Shown one piece after another: positions 52,007 through 59,845 of a stretch of 64,000 bases of DNA (position 1 is the stretch's first letter; each line of letters begins with the position of its first letter). Source of the DNA: a virus; IMG/VR virus record IMGVR_UViG_3300037587_000516, positions 23,127-87,126 of that record; one strand, given 5' to 3'. The translations under genes were made by a program, and so were the position numbers. Below the pieces are notes generated by a model. The model was not told where the DNA came from, searched no databases, and worked only from the letters and a program-made list of their open reading frames with translations.

Positions 52007-54091
52007 TTAAACTCCCGTTTCCGTTGCTGACGTTGGTTTTCCATCTGGCGACTGAGCTGGCTGTGGTTGGCTAGGGAGAATCGCACCTTGTGTTTGCGAC
52101 ATACCTGCCTCCGGCGTTGGAGCCGACGGTACACTACCGGGACCGGCAGGACCAGCAGCATCAGGAGCAGCGTTCTCAGGGCTTATCGCAGACCCAGCAG
52201 GAGGTCCTAATGGTTGTTGACCAAGCATTGCTAGTAAGTTAGGATCAGTTTCTTGAAGTAACTTAATATGTTCTTGTATGTGCCCCAATACTCTTTCCGA
52301 AAGAACCTCATCCAATCTCAACTGGGGATCGGCTAGTACGTTACTATGTTCTTTAATGTGTAACGAGTGATTATCAGTTGCAATTGCTACCACCTTGGTT
52401 TTTCCGTCAGCAAGACTTTCGTTTTCCGACTTAATTAGTTCAACCTGACCACTAATCCCTTCGGTTAGTGACTCTAATCTACCAGTCTCCATAACTGAAA
52501 TATACTGCTCTGGAGACAGCTTGTCGCCATACATCTGTAACATTTGCTCAGCCATTTGAACTTTACCGGCAGTAGTATTAGATAAGGCGTTCCCCGCAGA
52601 AACAATAACTCTATTTACCGTGTCAAGATCGTCACCAGTAAACTCTCTCATTTCTGATCGGTTGTTCTGCCCAGCAATTGCCGCAATTCTTGGAACAGAC
52701 CCAAAATCTTTTAGCATATTAATTAAGCCGGTTCCGACATCTTCAATTAGTTGTATGTATTGTTGTTGAAGTCCCGACATAAATTCCAATGCTTGGGACT
52801 GAACTAGAGCTAATGCTGTACCAGACTTTAAGCTGGCTTCTGGATTACCACGAGCAACTGAGTTAACTCCTGAGATAGTCTCCATTACTTGCTCTAGTTG
52901 TTTCATGAAGTTAAATATTTCAGCAGGAGTTTGTGTAAGGTTTAGTGGCTCTGGCTTACCCGCTTGAGCATTTCCTTCAATTACATTCAATCCACCACCA
53001 AGTTGATTAACGTTTATGTCAACTCCGCGAGGAACCCAAATGTTTTGAACACCAAATGCATTTTGATTTGTAAGTGCTGTTGAATATAAGCTATTTACCG
53101 CATCTTGTATTGGAAGAATGTCGAACATATTAGTATAGCCATATGCCGTTCCTAAGATATCAGATGGCGTAATTCTATAGACAGGAAGATCTCTATAAGG
53201 CATTGGGGAATCCGACAATACTATATCATCATCTAGATACAAAAGATATCTTCCGTTAGGCATGGACTCTGATCGTTTGTGGTAGAATTCGTAGACAGGT
53301 ATATCTACTGTTTTATCGTAACTTGAGCCAACTAGTTTAAATTTGGACATATCGCTCTTTGTACTTAGCCCTTTTATCTCTTTAGCAAGTTCTGGGTATT
53401 TTGCTGCTACGTCAAATTTATTTTTCCAGCTTCTTGTAATTACCCAATCGAGTTCTTTCGCATCTTCTTTTGTGCTGTCAAATACAACATCAAAGACACT
53501 TAGGTTAGTGAACTTAACGTCACCTTCTCTTATTTCTGTATTAGTTTCCTCGTTGTAATCATAGACTTCACCTGCCATAGAGTTCCACTCCATTTTGATG
53601 AATCCTGATCCCATTGCAATTGCTTGCTCTGTTGCATTACGAAAATACTTCTCTAACTTCTTTTCGCGCATGTAATAATCAAGAAGTCCGTTAGCTAGTC
53701 TTGTTTGTACTAAAGACTTATAGTCTGAATTTGTAGACCTAGCACTAAAGCTAGGCCTATTGGCTGTGACCATAACCAAAATATGTTCTGCTATGTTTCT
53801 GAAGTGATTAATTGGCAAATGTGTTAATTCGCCCTGCTCACCTCCAAAGGTTATTGAATGTCCGCCGCCAATGTCGTCAAAATATGCGCCATAGTATGCC
53901 AACCAGCAACGTTTTACTTTGTCGAGATAGTTATTATTTGTTAGCGTTTGAAACCAATCGTCAGCTCGCCTTCGCAAAACTGCAACCGCTTCATCCGCAG
54001 GTTTTTGTGCAAAATATTCGTTTTCAAAGCCGACTTCATTATTAGTGCTTGCACTAGATGAAGATCCACCCCGTCCGCCTGCATATGTCAT
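52007..54091 (-). CDS. Portal protein (694 aa)
   Basis: Dodecameric portal for DNA packaging. Located directly downstream of the large terminase gene. Large podovirus/P22-type portal length. Typical portions: ADDWFQTLTNNNYLDKVKR and ITFGGEQGELTHLPINHFRN near the N-terminus, TEQAIAMGSGFIKMEW, and the core GNPEASLKSGTALALVQSQA with a helical region after it. The Pro/Gly/Gln-rich C-terminal 70 residues look disordered. Confidence 0.85.
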   Translation of the reverse strand: MTYAGGRGGSSSSASTNNEVGFENEYFAQKPADEAVAVLRRRADDWFQTLTNNNYLDKVKRCWLAYYGAYFDDIGGGHSITFGGEQGELTHLPINHFRNIAEHILVMVTANRPSFSARSTNSDYKSLVQTRLANGLLDYYMREKKLEKYFRNATEQAIAMGSGFIKMEWNSMAGEVYDYNEETNTEIREGDVKFTNLSVFDVVFDSTKEDAKELDWVITRSWKNKFDVAAKYPELAKEIKGLSTKSDMSKFKLVGSSYDKTVDIPVYEFYHKRSESMPNGRYLLYLDDDIVLSDSPMPYRDLPVYRITPSDILGTAYGYTNMFDILPIQDAVNSLYSTALTNQNAFGVQNIWVPRGVDINVNQLGGGLNVIEGNAQAGKPEPLNLTQTPAEIFNFMKQLEQVMETISGVNSVARGNPEASLKSGTALALVQSQALEFMSGLQQQYIQLIEDVGTGLINMLKDFGSVPRIAAIAGQNNRSEMREFTGDDLDTVNRVIVSAGNALSNTTAGKVQMAEQMLQMYGDKLSPEQYISVMETGRLESLTEGISGQVELIKSENESLADGKTKVVAIATDNHSLHIKEHSNVLADPQLRLDEVLSERVLGHIQEHIKLLQETDPNLLAMLGQQPLGPPAGSAISPENAAPDAAGPAGPGSVPSAPTPEAGMSQTQGAILPSQPQPAQSPDGKPTSATETGV

Positions 54092-54102
54092 ATTACTACC
54101 TC

Positions 54103-54118
54103 TGTATTAAGTTGTTAA
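54103..54118 (-). promoter_or_regulatory. Late-type promoter motif, copy 4
   Basis: On the - strand: TTAACAACTTAATACA, with AGAGG after it, 12 bases before the portal ATG at 54091. It overlaps the terminase stop. Confidence 0.5.
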
Positions 54119-55566
54119 TTCTTTATATTTAAAATTTTCTTTACAACGGATGCTAGTCCGCCGCCATCTTCTTGGGCCAATTGTGATTGAAAGATATTAT
54201 CTCCCATTGCCATACCCCAGTTCTTTGGGTATGGGTTTTTAGACCTCACTAAGTTTCTGACTAAATAAATCAGGGCATCAAGGGCGTCTGCATGCCCTCC
54301 CTCAACTTTAAAGTCAGGAGTGTCTGGTAATCTAGTAAATGCTTTGTGGTTTTTATCCCACATGCAATTCTCTATATGGTATATAAGATGGACACATTTT
54401 GGATTTATTATAATTTGTTTATTTCCAACCATCATTCTCACTTGGTTTATCTGAGCCTCTTTATTGTCTTTTGCGGTTGCAATAAAAGTAAGGTTGTGTG
54501 ACACTATCAAATCGTTCATCATTATCAAATTATTATCCATAACCCTCATATAAGTAGGTTTTGCTTCATTTGTAACTTTATCATAAAAATTAAGAAGCTC
54601 TTTTTCTCTAATACCATTAGCAACTGCTTCAGTCGTCATGCCGCTTAACACTAATTCATCTTCAATTACTAAAGTGGCTTTCGCAAAGTCCCAATACGCA
54701 AATAGATAAACAGTTAAATCTTTAAACCCAACATCACCAGAAGTATATGTGTCAAAGAATCTTGGCCTCTCCCACTCTCTAACTATAGCCTCTTTGTTTT
54801 TTCCAAACTCAGGAATAACAACAGCATCATCATCGTTTACAATCTCACACATATACTCACGTTTAAATTGCGGATCATCGAACCCAGATGGGAATCGAGC
54901 AGCAATTTGCTCAATCTTAGCATCAGACATAGATGGGTTATCATATATAGTTAGCTTTAGTAGAGTCCCGGCAGCTTCTGCTGGCCTTACGAACTTTAGT
55001 ATGAAGTCATGCTGGGATGTTTTAGATGGCGTTGAGATAAGAATCACCTTGCCGTCAGTTGTATCAGTAGTTGGAGCCAGTATTGAGTTCACCACATATT
55101 CTAAGTGATCACAGAAACCAGCTTCGTCAACGATACAAAGATCCGCGCTTCCTCCTCGTAAGGCTTCGTGCGACCCATTATCTGTTCCAGCAAATTGAAT
55201 TTGAGATCCGTTTGGAAAAACGTACATCTTATCATTCTCTTTAAACTCTGGTTGCATGTCTGGAGGACAGTCTGCAATTATTGTTTTCATATTCGGCAGC
55301 ACAATTGTCTTCACCATCTTTAATCGAGGACAAATGTACTTTACAATTGCATCAGGCTTAGTCATACAAAGCTCTACCGCCTGAACTAAAAGCTCATAAG
55401 ACTTTCCTTGTCGTCGAGAAGCCAGTATTGTAATAATGTCCCGGCCATCTTTGTATATGAAGTCCCGGATTAGTTTCTGGTTATCCCGTCGTTTATAATC
55501 AAGAGCACCACGACGCCATAATTCTCGTATGGCCTGTTTGCGTTCAATGTCAACCTTTGCTCCCAT
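54115..55566 (-). CDS. terL: Terminase large subunit (483 aa)
   Basis: DNA packaging motor. ATPase: Walker A SRRQGKS (50-56), Walker B LCIVDEAG (143-150), coupling motif ISTPS. Nuclease: acidic residue in SGDVGFKD and a C-terminal GHADALDALIY. Position directly after the small subunit candidate and before the portal. Full family length. Confidence 0.93.
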   Translation of the reverse strand: MGAKVDIERKQAIRELWRRGALDYKRRDNQKLIRDFIYKDGRDIITILASRRQGKSYELLVQAVELCMTKPDAIVKYICPRLKMVKTIVLPNMKTIIADCPPDMQPEFKENDKMYVFPNGSQIQFAGTDNGSHEALRGGSADLCIVDEAGFCDHLEYVVNSILAPTTDTTDGKVILISTPSKTSQHDFILKFVRPAEAAGTLLKLTIYDNPSMSDAKIEQIAARFPSGFDDPQFKREYMCEIVNDDDAVVIPEFGKNKEAIVREWERPRFFDTYTSGDVGFKDLTVYLFAYWDFAKATLVIEDELVLSGMTTEAVANGIREKELLNFYDKVTNEAKPTYMRVMDNNLIMMNDLIVSHNLTFIATAKDNKEAQINQVRMMVGNKQIIINPKCVHLIYHIENCMWDKNHKAFTRLPDTPDFKVEGGHADALDALIYLVRNLVRSKNPYPKNWGMAMGDNIFQSQLAQEDGGGLASVVKKILNIKN

Positions 55567-55568
55567 TC

Positions 55569-55928
55569 TTACCCTTTAACCAATTTCTCTAGATCTTTAT
55601 CGGACAGCTTCTTAGTTTTATTCTGTGCACCAACTCGAATATTCTCTCCACGGGCTAATTTAAGATTCTTATGTAGAACGTCTAGGTTCTTTACCTCGTC
55701 GTTGGACAATTCTCGACCATCTGAGGCTTGTCTAAGTCTATTTATCTGGGTTACGCATATACTTTCCTCGTCACTAACCATACTGGGATCAGCACCTTCG
55801 TCAATCTCTTTTAATAGTATCTGGTATTTAGTTAGTTGGTTTGTAAGTTTCTGGACTTCGTTCCGAAGGGCTTTTATCTCCAGCTCCTTCTCCATGTCTA
55901 GTATTTTACCTTCCCCATTTGAATTCAT
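55569..55928 (-). CDS. Probable terminase small subunit (119 aa)
   Basis: ATG at 55928 after GGGAG is preferred over two GTG codons upstream. N-terminal coiled coil (EIKALRNEVQKLTNQLTKY), then VSDEESICVTQINRLRQAS and NDEVKNLDVLHKNLKLAR. It lies immediately before terL, where the small subunit is expected. Role inferred from place and helical build. Confidence 0.6.
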   Translation of the reverse strand: MNSNGEGKILDMEKELEIKALRNEVQKLTNQLTKYQILLKEIDEGADPSMVSDEESICVTQINRLRQASDGRELSNDEVKNLDVLHKNLKLARGENIRVGAQNKTKKLSDKDLEKLVKG

Positions 55929-56253
55929 CACCACTCCCAGTTTTTTTGTTTGTCATAGCAAGGTTCAAAGTTGATACCTTGGTTTCAAAGTCTACCATCC
56001 TAGCAACTTGAAGCTTGTCCAGAGCTTCTATCTTAGAAACCATCTCTTCTTGGAGTTTAACAAACTTGTCAGATACTTCTTGACTAAAGTCAGGTTTCTT
56101 GATATGATCTAGATACAGCTTAAAACCAAACAATACGGAGATGGCAACAATTGCAACTGCGTCAAATATAGAGGCGGGTTGGACAAGAGTCTTCCCAATA
56201 CTCAAAATCAATAGTAAAAACGGCAGATTGTTTTGTTTTAGCATATTTTTCAC
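55906..56253 (-). CDS. Membrane protein heading the virion operon (115 aa)
   Basis: GTG at 56253, 8 bases after CGGAG. Two hydrophobic segments (LPFLLLILSIG, FDAVAIVAISVLFGFKLYL) followed by a helical soluble domain (KFVKLQEEMVSKIEALDKL). The first gene of the - strand block. Could be a lysis or envelope protein; not recognised. Confidence 0.6.
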   Translation of the reverse strand: MKNMLKQNNLPFLLLILSIGKTLVQPASIFDAVAIVAISVLFGFKLYLDHIKKPDFSQEVSDKFVKLQEEMVSKIEALDKLQVARMVDFETKVSTLNLAMTNKKTGSGDEFKWGR

Positions 56254-56282
56254 TTGCTTTTCTCCGGGGTGTGTGTTATGAT
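56254..56282 (+). promoter_or_regulatory. Sigma70-like promoter of the right + strand block
   Basis: TTGCTT at 56254-56259, 17 bp spacer, TATGAT at 56277-56282. The transcript would start near 56289, inside the oppositely oriented late-type motif at 56284-56299. Confidence 0.6.
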
Positions 56283-56283
56283 A

Positions 56284-56299
56284 TATACTAAGTTGTTAA
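56284..56299 (-). promoter_or_regulatory. Late-type promoter motif, copy 5
   Basis: On the - strand: TTAACAACTTAGTATA, 31 bases before the GTG at 56253. It is placed to drive the terminase genes and lies against the divergent + strand promoter. Confidence 0.6.
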
Positions 56300-56316
56300 A
56301 AACAGCAAGGAATCGT

Positions 56317-56577
56317 ATGAAAACAGAAGAACTTAATGAACTGCTCTATAATATACTGAATGTACAGGACAAAATAGAATTGCAAAATATAGTCCTTGGG
56401 CTAGAGAGCAAATTCATGAACGATGAGCTAAGTGATGAAGGTGCTGTTTCGATTCAAATGGCAACAAGTATAAAAAGTAACGAATTCGCCATTTTGGAGG
56501 TTTTGGATATGCTTAGTGAAATTGCCTTAGCGTCAGCTGGTGGAATAGAAGTCCCAGATAACGATAAGTTGCATTAG
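56317..56577 (+). CDS. Acidic helical protein of unknown function (86 aa)
   Basis: ATG at 56317 after AAGGAATCGT is preferred over a reading that begins inside the promoter. Helical (LNELLYNILNVQDKIELQ). Not recognised. Stop abuts the ATG of cassette copy 13. Confidence 0.6.
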   Translation: MKTEELNELLYNILNVQDKIELQNIVLGLESKFMNDELSDEGAVSIQMATSIKSNEFAILEVLDMLSEIALASAGGIEVPDNDKLH

Positions 56578-56862
56578 ATGAAAATATATAAAGGCGATCT
56601 TTTTGATAGACCAGACAACTTCACCGGAATTGTGATAACTTCACACAATAATGAGATTTGGTTTTTAAATGGTGAAGCACATAGAGTTGATGGACCTGCT
56701 TTTGTGGGACCACATGGAACGTATTGGTGTTTGTTTGGCTACACTGTAACGGAAGAAGAGCACAACAGAAGAACAGCGTGGACTAGAACAACGATAGGAA
56801 AACTGATCCTGAGCCAGCCCCATTTTGGGCTAGATTCTGAGGATGAGGGTGTAGCAAAATAA
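56578..56862 (+). CDS. RVDGPA-cassette protein, copy 13 (most diverged)
   Basis: 94 aa. Head KIYKGDLFDRPDNFTGIV, one repeat (HRVDGPAFVGPHG), a WCLFGYTVTEEEH half-repeat, and a tail changed to TTIGKLILSQPHFGLDSED. It ends without GGAGG, and a promoter rather than a coupled gene follows. Confidence 0.8.
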   Translation: MKIYKGDLFDRPDNFTGIVITSHNNEIWFLNGEAHRVDGPAFVGPHGTYWCLFGYTVTEEEHNRRTAWTRTTIGKLILSQPHFGLDSEDEGVAK

Positions 56863-56865
56863 AGC

Positions 56866-56894
56866 TTGACATTTCAGCTCGATTCTGCTATAGT
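56866..56894 (+). promoter_or_regulatory. Sigma70-like promoter of the lysis genes
   Basis: TTGACA at 56866-56871, 17 bp spacer, TATAGT at 56889-56894. Predicted start near 56901 gives an 87-nt leader before the holin ATG at 56988, containing GTGAC and GTCAC arms that could pair. Confidence 0.7.
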
Positions 56895-56987
56895 ATAGGA
56901 TGACAGATGAGCTTGTTCAACTGTAGAAAAATTAGTGACGGATGTCTAGCGAAGTCGGATACCCATGTGTCACCTGAGGAGAAACGT

Positions 56988-57380
56988 ATGAGTGTGTTTT
57001 CGTGGATAGGAGATCTGTTCGGCCCAATTTCAGAACTGGTAGACGAAGTTTATTTTTCCGGGGAAGAAGAAGCCCAAGCCAAAGCTAAGATGGCCGAGAT
57101 AAAGAGCAAGATGGCCCAGATCGAAGCCCAGGTCGCAACAAAGACGCTAGAATTTCAATCTGAGCTGGTTAAGGCAAATACTAAAATAGCCACAGCAGAG
57201 CAGGAGCATGGGAATTGGCTGAGCAAATCGTGGAGGCCAGTGTGCTCTTTGGGCAGCTTTACAATGCTGATGTTGATGGGAATCGGGTATATTCCCTTTA
57301 ATGAGTACTTGTCAGTAATGTTTGGATCGTTTCTTGGAATTCATGGCGGCGGTCGATCATACGAAAAGACGAAGAAATAG
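56988..57380 (+). CDS. Holin of the 3-TM (GTA holin) type
   Basis: 130 aa. ATG at 56988 (MSVFSWIGDLFGP) after GAGGAGAAACGT is preferred over 56907. An amphipathic coiled-coil middle (KMAEIKSKMAQIEAQV) leads to NWLSKSWRPVCSLGSFTML, hydrophobic helices, and a C-terminal GIHGGGRSYEKTKK. The WRP...GRS-EK signature matches the holin family of gene transfer agents and phages. Heads the lysis genes behind a strong promoter. Confidence 0.75.
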   Translation: MSVFSWIGDLFGPISELVDEVYFSGEEEAQAKAKMAEIKSKMAQIEAQVATKTLEFQSELVKANTKIATAEQEHGNWLSKSWRPVCSLGSFTMLMLMGIGYIPFNEYLSVMFGSFLGIHGGGRSYEKTKK

Positions 57381-57404
57381 ACTAATATATAGAAAGGAAC
57401 TAGA

Positions 57405-57602
57405 ATGAGCAAAATAAAGAAAATACAAGAACTTAGGGTATTAAGTGCCCCGTGGGAAAACAACAAGATACTTTTGGACAAGCTTAACGAGGTCATTGAC
57501 GCCCTAAACTCCATATCTGAGCCGGAAGTAAAGAAAGCGCCGGTAGCAACAAAGCCGAAAAAGCCAAAGAAAGAGAAGCCCGTAGTCTCTAAAGAGGAGT
57601 AA
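57405..57602 (+). CDS. Small Lys/Pro-tailed protein (65 aa)
   Basis: ATG after AAAGGAACTAGA. Helical N-terminus (WENNKILLDKLNEVIDALN) and a C-terminal stretch of Lys, Pro and Glu (KPKKPKKEKP). Soluble. Not recognised. Confidence 0.6.
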   Translation: MSKIKKIQELRVLSAPWENNKILLDKLNEVIDALNSISEPEVKKAPVATKPKKPKKEKPVVSKEE

Positions 57603-57606
57603 GTGT

Positions 57607-57729
57607 ATGAACCTATCCGGCCTGTTAGCCCAAGATCCAAGCTGGGCAAGCCCAGAGATGGTTATTCTGTTTGCTGTATTAATAGTTATGTGCGTAGTTA
57701 CCTCAGGAAAAGGGAGGAGAAAAGGATGA
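57607..57729 (+). CDS. Single-TM peptide in the lysis region (40 aa)
   Basis: ATG at 57607 after AGAGGAGTAAGTGT. Polar N-terminus, one TM helix (MVILFAVLIVMCVV), and a basic end (SGKGRRKG). The stop overlaps the ATG of cassette copy 14. Its form fits a small second holin or regulator, but that is only positional inference. Confidence 0.6.
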   Translation: MNLSGLLAQDPSWASPEMVILFAVLIVMCVVTSGKGRRKG

Positions 57730-57995
57730 AAACAATAAAGCTAGGTGACTATTGGGATAGGCCGGATAATTTTACAGGGATTGTTGAAGACCGATACGAC
57801 AATAAGTATTGGTGTTTGAATGGCAAAAGACATAGAGTTGACGGACCTGCAATTGAATGGTCAGATGGAGATAAGGAATGGTTTATGAATGGTGAGCAGA
57901 TAACAGAGGAAGATCATGCTAAAAGAACAGCGTGGACCAAAACTACGCTAGGTAAGTTGATATTCAATGAGCATTTTAAATTGGAGAGCACATGA
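57726..57995 (+). CDS. RVDGPA-cassette protein, copy 14
   Basis: 89 aa from ATG 57726 after AGGAGAAAAGG; a longer in-frame extension to 57603 overlaps the TM peptide and lacks family similarity. MKTI-type head, one repeat (HRVDGPAIEWSDG), FMNGEQITEEDH and the tail. The end TTGGAGAGCACATG starts the next gene. Confidence 0.87.
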   Translation: MKTIKLGDYWDRPDNFTGIVEDRYDNKYWCLNGKRHRVDGPAIEWSDGDKEWFMNGEQITEEDHAKRTAWTKTTLGKLIFNEHFKLEST

Positions 57996-58258
57996 AAAAA
58001 GCATTAATTATCGCAGGGTTAGTCATTGGGCTAGCATTTGGTGTAGTTGGGGTATCAAAGGCCATCGGTGTAGTATCCCAGGTTACTACAGTAATAACAC
58101 AAGTTGCGGTAATCACCGAAGCAATGGACAGGCAGAAGGCCAAGCTCGCTAAGTTTGAGAAAACGGTAGGCGACCTGACAAAGAAGATAGATAAGCTGAA
58201 GGAAATCAAAATCCCCAGCCCACCAAAAGCACCAAAGCTTCCGAGTATCAGCATATGA
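57992..58258 (+). CDS. Membrane-anchored coiled-coil protein (88 aa)
   Basis: ATG overlaps the stop of copy 14 and uses its GGAG. N-terminal TM (ALIIAGLVIGLAFGVVGV), coiled coil (KFEKTVGDLTKKIDKLKE), and a Pro-rich end. An inner-membrane spanin-like shape next to an endolysin, but no partner o-spanin is identified. Confidence 0.6.
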   Translation: MKKALIIAGLVIGLAFGVVGVSKAIGVVSQVTTVITQVAVITEAMDRQKAKLAKFEKTVGDLTKKIDKLKEIKIPSPPKAPKLPSISI

Positions 58259-58602
58259 AGTACGTCATATTTGCATTTGTACTAATATATAGTATAGAAG
58301 TGTTTCCTGACCGGACCCCGATTGACCAGATACTGAGAACCATCGAAACGTCAACCGGGTGCAAAATGATAGTCACATCAGGATTTCGCACAAAGGCTCA
58401 TAATACTAGAGTAGGCGGAGCTAAGAACAGTTTTCATCTATATGGAAGAGCATTGGATATTGTGCCTAAGGACAAAAAGTGTATTAGTATTAAGAAGTTG
58501 GGCAAGATTGCTTGTAAGATTACCTCTGTAATAACATACAAGTACCATGCCCATATCGACAACAGAGCCAAGCCGCTCTGTATCTTGGGCAGGTATAAAT
58601 GA
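58255..58602 (+). CDS. Exported M15-family peptidase, probable endolysin
   Basis: 115 aa. N-terminal signal or signal-anchor (MKYVIFAFVLIYSIEVF). Zinc peptidase motifs TSGFRTKAHN, NSFHLYGRALDIV (H-x6-D) and YHAHIDNR (H-x-D) match M15_3 D,D/L,D-carboxypeptidase-like enzymes that cleave peptidoglycan peptides. Together with the holin upstream this forms the lysis unit. Stop overlaps cassette copy 15. Confidence 0.8.
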   Translation: MKYVIFAFVLIYSIEVFPDRTPIDQILRTIETSTGCKMIVTSGFRTKAHNTRVGGAKNSFHLYGRALDIVPKDKKCISIKKLGKIACKITSVITYKYHAHIDNRAKPLCILGRYK

Positions 58603-58871
58603 AAACAATAAAACTAAGCACAACCGAAAAAACTCCGGATAATTTCACAGGAATTATAGAAGAGCCAGATGGTAATAAGTATTGGTTTTTAAATGGTAAG
58701 GAACATAGGGTTGACGGACCTGCTGTTGAATTTGCTGATGGTACTATTAAGAAGTGGTATTTGAATGGTATGAAAGTGACAGAAAAAGAGCATATTAAAA
58801 GAACAGCTTATTTAAGAACTACTTTGGGCAAATTGATATTCAATGAGCATTTTAAATTGGAGGACACATGA
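58599..58871 (+). CDS. RVDGPA-cassette protein, copy 15
   Basis: 90 aa, MKTI-type head (KLSTTEKTPDNFTGIIEE). One repeat (HRVDGPAVEFADG) with an extra TIKKWYLNGM stretch, then VTEKEHIKRTAYLRTTLGKL and the full end. GGAGGACACATG starts the next gene. Rightmost copy in the window. Confidence 0.87.
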   Translation: MKTIKLSTTEKTPDNFTGIIEEPDGNKYWFLNGKEHRVDGPAVEFADGTIKKWYLNGMKVTEKEHIKRTAYLRTTLGKLIFNEHFKLEDT

Positions 58872-59422
58872 TAAGGTATGTATTCTGTAAAGATAGGATA
58901 GCGTATAGTGTTTTTATTAACACTCTACTTACTAGAGGAGTTGACGTCGTTGACTACATGTACGCTTCTAGGTCTGATTTTGTTCACGGAATGTTGGTTG
59001 GTGCTTATAAGGTTGTAATCCTTGGGTCATTTGCATCCAATCCTGATTTTGAAGAGATTAAGGAGCTGTTAAGGTCTGAAGGATATACTGGCGGATTTCC
59101 AGGAACTCCTCGATTTGGACGTGGGGGAGTTCTTCCTCCTGGTATAACTGGTCACGACACCGTACAAATCGTATATACTAATATCGGGGACTTTGTGTCC
59201 AGAGAGCAACCAGATTACACAACAATAGGAGTGGACCCTTCTTTTAGATTTACCGCCCCAACCTCAGGAACGTACACGTCTCACACAATAACAGTCCCTG
59301 GCGGCACTAATAACACGACTATTGATATCCCAGATAGCTTGGTGCCAGACGAATATTCGTCTGGTATTCATCAGCAGCTGTATCAAGAGCTGCTTGACCT
59401 ACAAGGAGAAGACGATGTTTGA
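58868..59422 (+). CDS. Phage protein of unknown function (184 aa)
   Basis: The N-terminal 70 residues look like a compact alpha/beta domain (YKVVILGSFASNPDFEEI). A Gly/Pro-rich linker (FPGTPRFGRGGVLPPG) leads to a Thr-rich beta part. Not recognised. Coupled to cassette copy 15. Confidence 0.6.
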   Translation: MIRYVFCKDRIAYSVFINTLLTRGVDVVDYMYASRSDFVHGMLVGAYKVVILGSFASNPDFEEIKELLRSEGYTGGFPGTPRFGRGGVLPPGITGHDTVQIVYTNIGDFVSREQPDYTTIGVDPSFRFTAPTSGTYTSHTITVPGGTNNTTIDIPDSLVPDEYSSGIHQQLYQELLDLQGEDDV

Positions 59423-59645
59423 GTTAATTGGCAAAGGTGTGGTATTTATAGGCACATCTATATATAGTATGGTTTTATCGTTTTTAATTTGGCAATTGTC
59501 GATTGCAAGAATTGCGCGTGCAAAAATCCTACAGTTTCCTATTGAGTCGGACGAATCTTCAGAAGATACTCTTCATAGATATATCAAGTTCTTCCAGAAA
59601 AAGCAACTGCCTACCAAGAAAAACACACCTGGGAGAGTGTCATGA
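59415..59645 (+). CDS. Single-TM protein (76 aa)
   Basis: ATG at 59415 after AAGGAGAAGACG, overlapping the previous stop. N-terminal TM (GVVFIGTSIYSMVLSFLIWQL) with a basic cytoplasmic tail. Not recognised. Confidence 0.6.
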   Translation: MFELIGKGVVFIGTSIYSMVLSFLIWQLSIARIARAKILQFPIESDESSEDTLHRYIKFFQKKQLPTKKNTPGRVS

Positions 59646-59845
59646 TGGGACGCAACTGCTCCGAGGTTAAATTAACAGGAGAAATTAAATACAGAAGTGG
59701 GTGGTTTGGCAAAGTAATTCTTCAAGTAGAGATTGTTGTAGAGAGTCAGGATGAATATTCTCTAGCTACTCATGAATATAACGATTGGCGGGATGCGAGA
59801 ATTGAAGACATGTCTTTTATAATCAAATTTAACAACAATATGTAG
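59642..59845 (+). CDS. Small protein of unknown function (67 aa)
   Basis: ATG overlaps the previous stop with GGGAG upstream. Short beta-rich protein (WFGKVILQVEIVVESQDEY). Last + strand gene before a long gene-free stretch. Confidence 0.55.
   Translation: MMGRNCSEVKLTGEIKYRSGWFGKVILQVEIVVESQDEYSLATHEYNDWRDARIEDMSFIIKFNNNM

Noticed and set aside
57603-57725. N-terminal extension of cassette copy 14
   Set aside because: The extension lacks family similarity and overlaps a better small membrane peptide frame; ATG 57726 has a strong RBS.
4571-58871. Reading the cassette repeats as a CRISPR array or IS elements
   Set aside because: Copies are coding, widely spaced, of unequal length, and lack terminal inverted repeats, target duplications or a transposase.
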